Under the pieces are notes generated by a model. The model saw nothing but the letters and a program-made list of their open reading frames with translations, was not told the DNA's origin and did not search any database. Both the position numbers and the translations under genes were made by a program. Shown one piece after another: positions 62,103 to 64,000 of a stretch of 64,000 nt of DNA (position 1 is the first letter of the stretch; each line of letters opens with the position of its first letter). This stretch comes from AP-15 sp963712825 (GTDB taxonomy: Bacteria > Pseudomonadota > Alphaproteobacteria > ATCC43930 > CGMCC-115725): contig CAVQJP010000002.1 of the NCBI GenBank assembly GCA_963712825.1, forward strand, positions 434,001-498,000, written 5' to 3'.

Positions 62103-62923
62103 TAACAACTATCAGCAGCCCCGCGGCCGGGTCGGCGCAATGGTTCGATCTGGCCGAAGAACTGGACCGATGGGGCGAGCAAGGGAGGATCGCGACGCTG
62201 TGGTGGCGTGACGACGATGCGGCGGCGCCCTCGCGGCGCCTCGACGACCTGCTGGCGGCAGCCGGCGAGGCGCCGGTGGCGCTCGCGGTGATCCCGGCGC
62301 AGGCGGACCGCGCGCTCGCGGCGCGGCTCGACCGGGACGGACACGCGTCGGTGGGGGTGCTGCAGCACGGCTGGGGCCACCGCGACCATGCGGCCGGCGG
62401 CAAGAAAAGCGAATTTCCGCCGTCGCGGCCGGCACGGGAAATGGCGGCTGATCTTAGCCGCGGGCGGACGCGGCTCGCGGCATTGTTCGGGGCCCGCGCG
62501 CTTGCCGTCCTGACGCCGCCGTGGAACCGCTTTGACGACAGTCTTTTGCCGCTGCTCGCCCTGAGCGGCATCCGCGCGGTCTCGCGGGTCAAGCCCCGCC
62601 GCGCGGCGTGGCCGGGTGCGGGCGTGTTCGAGGCGAATGTCCATGTCGACCTCGTCGCCTGGCGCGCCGGCCGGGGGTTTGTCGGCGAAGCGGCGGCGCT
62701 TGCCGGGATTGCCGGGCATCTCCAGGCGCGCCGCCGCGGCAGCGTCGACGGCGGCGAGCCGACCGGCATCCTGACCCATCATCTCGTCCAGGACGAGGCG
62801 ACCGGGGATTTTCTCGGCCGGCTGGTGGCGCTGGTCCGCAGCCATCCGGCGGTGCAGTGGCTCGACGCCCGCGCGGTCTTCGCGCCGGCGCTCGGCGGCT
62901 CGGCGGCCGCGGGGCCGGCATGA
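62099..62923 (+). CDS. Polysaccharide deacetylase-like (NodB-fold) protein
   Basis: A 274-residue protein with a degenerate NodB signature: LWWRDDDAAAPS (paired aspartates), QHGWGHRDHA (metal-binding histidines), VLTPPWNRF (substrate-groove arginine region) and ILTHHLVQDE near the end. It may de-N-acetylate a hexosamine made by the neighbouring enzymes, or may be a related hydrolase. No signal peptide, so it would act in the cytoplasm. Both flanking junctions are GTGA/ATGA overlaps. Confidence 0.78.
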   Translation: MITTISSPAAGSAQWFDLAEELDRWGEQGRIATLWWRDDDAAAPSRRLDDLLAAAGEAPVALAVIPAQADRALAARLDRDGHASVGVLQHGWGHRDHAAGGKKSEFPPSRPAREMAADLSRGRTRLAALFGARALAVLTPPWNRFDDSLLPLLALSGIRAVSRVKPRRAAWPGAGVFEANVHVDLVAWRAGRGFVGEAAALAGIAGHLQARRRGSVDGGEPTGILTHHLVQDEATGDFLGRLVALVRSHPAVQWLDARAVFAPALGGSAAAGPA

Positions 62924-63438
62924 CCCGGCACGTCTATCCGATCAGCGCAATGGTCGGCGACTATGTGCGGGCCGCCGCCGGTTTCCTGCCGACAGCCGCG
63001 GTTTTGGCGATAGCCCCGCTCGGGCCGGCCGCGACCGCGATCGTCGCGGGGTTTGCAGCACTGTTTGCATTCTTCGGCCTGCGCACGGCGCTGCGCCACA
63101 TGACCCCGATCGAGACAAGCGCGACCGGCGTGACCGCCGTGGGGCCGCTTTCCGCCACCGTCCCGTGGGCCGACCTCGACCGCCTGAAGCTCGCCTACTA
63201 CTCGACCCGGCGCGATCGGCGCGACGGCTGGATGCAGCTCGAGCTGCGCGCCGGCGCCTCGACGATCCGCTTCGACAGCCGGATCGACGGGTTCAACCAG
63301 CTCGTCGAACGCGCGGCGCTGGCGGCGGCGGCGCGCGGCGTCGAGCTGAGCGCGGCGACCGCAGGCAACCTGGAGGCGCTCGGGATCGGCCGTCCGGCGT
63401 ATCCAGACTTGGCGGCGATGGCGGGGGGGCAGGCGTGA
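62920..63438 (+). CDS. Small membrane protein of the glycan operon
   Basis: A 172-residue protein with two close hydrophobic helices near the N-terminus (about 13-56, GFLPTAAVLAIAPLGPAATA and IVAGFAALFAFFGLRTAL) and a soluble C-terminal domain with beta strands (ATVPWADLDRLKLAYYSTRR, GWMQLELRAGASTIRFDSR), like the PH-domain-like region of YdbT/YcxB-type membrane proteins. Role unknown. ATG 62920 and the end (TGA at 63436) are both overlapped by neighbours. Confidence 0.75.
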   Translation: MTRHVYPISAMVGDYVRAAAGFLPTAAVLAIAPLGPAATAIVAGFAALFAFFGLRTALRHMTPIETSATGVTAVGPLSATVPWADLDRLKLAYYSTRRDRRDGWMQLELRAGASTIRFDSRIDGFNQLVERAALAAAARGVELSAATAGNLEALGIGRPAYPDLAAMAGGQA

Positions 63439-64000
63439 GCGATCTGCTCGACATCCGCGACCTCCAAATCCGCTTTGCCTCACCAGGCGGGTTTATCCGC
63501 GCGGTCAGGGGGGCGTCGTTTCGGGTGCGGCCGCGTTCGACCGTGGCATTGGTGGGCGAATCCGGCTCGGGCAAGTCGGTCGTGAGCCAAGCGATCATGC
63601 GCATCCTGCCGCGCAGCGGCCAGATCACCCAGGGCCAGATCCTGTTCACCGACCCGCGCGGCGACGGGACCGCGATCGACCTCGCGCAGATGCCGGCCAA
63701 CAGCGCCGAGATGCGGGCGATCCGCGGCGGGCGCATCTCGATCATCTTTCAGGAGCCGATGACCTCGCTGTCGCCGCTGCACACGGTCGGCAACCAAGTC
63801 GGCGAGGCGCTGCGGCTGCATCGCCGGGTCGGCGCCGCGGAGGCGGCCGAGCTGACCTCAGACACCTTGCGGCTGGTCGGCTTTCCGGATCCGGGCCGGG
63901 CGCTGAGAAGCTACCCGTTCGAGTTGTCCGGCGGCTTGCGCCAGCGCGCGATGATCGCGATGGCGCTGGTGTGCCGGCCGGCATTGCTGATCGCCGACGA
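63435..64000 (+). CDS. Oligopeptide/dipeptide-type ABC transporter ATPase (partial)
   Basis: The first 188 codons of an ABC ATPase that runs off the window. Walker A VALVGESGSGKSVVSQAIMR, a Q-loop ISIIFQEPMTSLSPLHTVG typical of DppD/OppD and signature LSGGLRQRAMIAMALVCRP are visible; the sequence ends at Walker B LLIADE. GTG 63435 overlaps the previous stop (GTGA). In this family such a subunit often carries two ATPase domains; whether this one does cannot be seen. Coupling to the glycan operon may be accidental. Confidence 0.9.
   Translation, partial: MSDLLDIRDLQIRFASPGGFIRAVRGASFRVRPRSTVALVGESGSGKSVVSQAIMRILPRSGQITQGQILFTDPRGDGTAIDLAQMPANSAEMRAIRGGRISIIFQEPMTSLSPLHTVGNQVGEALRLHRRVGAAEAAELTSDTLRLVGFPDPGRALRSYPFELSGGLRQRAMIAMALVCRPALLIAD

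Overview
The window is high-GC DNA (visibly about two-thirds G+C, with the long antisense open frames typical of such DNA). It reads as an alphaproteobacterial chromosome. Evidence: the block rpoZ-rsh-acpS-lepB-rnc, the neighbourhood ubiH / ftsK-lolA-xthA, an HWE-family histidine kinase, Coq7/UbiH quinone hydroxylases and an XRE regulator of the type common in Rhizobiales and Rhodospirillales. A Rhodospirillales-like soil or water bacterium is my best guess, inferred from gene content only. I saw no rRNA, tRNA, CRISPR array, prophage or intact insertion sequence.

Layout, 1-23.8 kb: tail of a membrane protein, XRE regulator, 2Fe-2S ferredoxin plus its reductase, an unassigned AT-richer gene (2652-3608), a D-aminoacylase-like amidohydrolase, an HWE kinase, a very large methyltransferase-glycosyltransferase fusion (minus strand), an acyl-CoA dehydrogenase-like flavoprotein, mutL, a seven-Asp-box beta-propeller, an HpcH/HpaI aldolase overlapping alkB, a membrane class III cyclase, a Mop molybdate-binding protein, a VOC protein, a crotonase-like enzyme, a CBS-BON protein, and a CaiB-GST-acyl-CoA dehydrogenase run. 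23.8-28.4 kb: a livK-G-F-H-M branched-chain amino acid/amide uptake operon on the minus strand.

28.4-44.2 kb: an exported protein with two ABM-like domains, an MNT/HEPN toxin-antitoxin pair, then on the minus strand a molybdenum hydroxylase large subunit, a gamma-glutamyltransferase and the housekeeping block rnc-lepB-acpS-rsh-rpoZ, whose omega subunit carries a long acidic repeat tail. Coq7, DsbB, a Uma2 protein, an ABC exporter and a lytic transglycosylase lipoprotein follow. 44.2-48.2 kb: an AroQ-like protein lacking catalytic residues, translationally coupled to a Gfo/Idh/MocA oxidoreductase, then a scrappy zone of small genes with a ParD antitoxin beside a frameshifted ParE and a 58-residue antitoxin-like gene lacking a real partner.

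48.2-64 kb: ubiH, an HdeA-like lipoprotein, a frameshifted glycine-zipper gene, ftsK, lolA, a PuuD-like amidotransferase, xthA, a small methyltransferase and a cyclic-nucleotide-binding protein. After a 760-base region without a recognisable gene comes a compact plus-strand run of four GT-B glycosyltransferases, a NodB-like deacetylase-like protein and a small membrane protein, coupled by start/stop overlaps to a peptide-type ABC ATPase cut off at the window end. This run (57.2-63.4 kb), the methyltransferase-glycosyltransferase fusion and the AroQ-like/Gfo-Idh pair are the best candidates for undescribed biology; no complete new defence or mobile system is evident.
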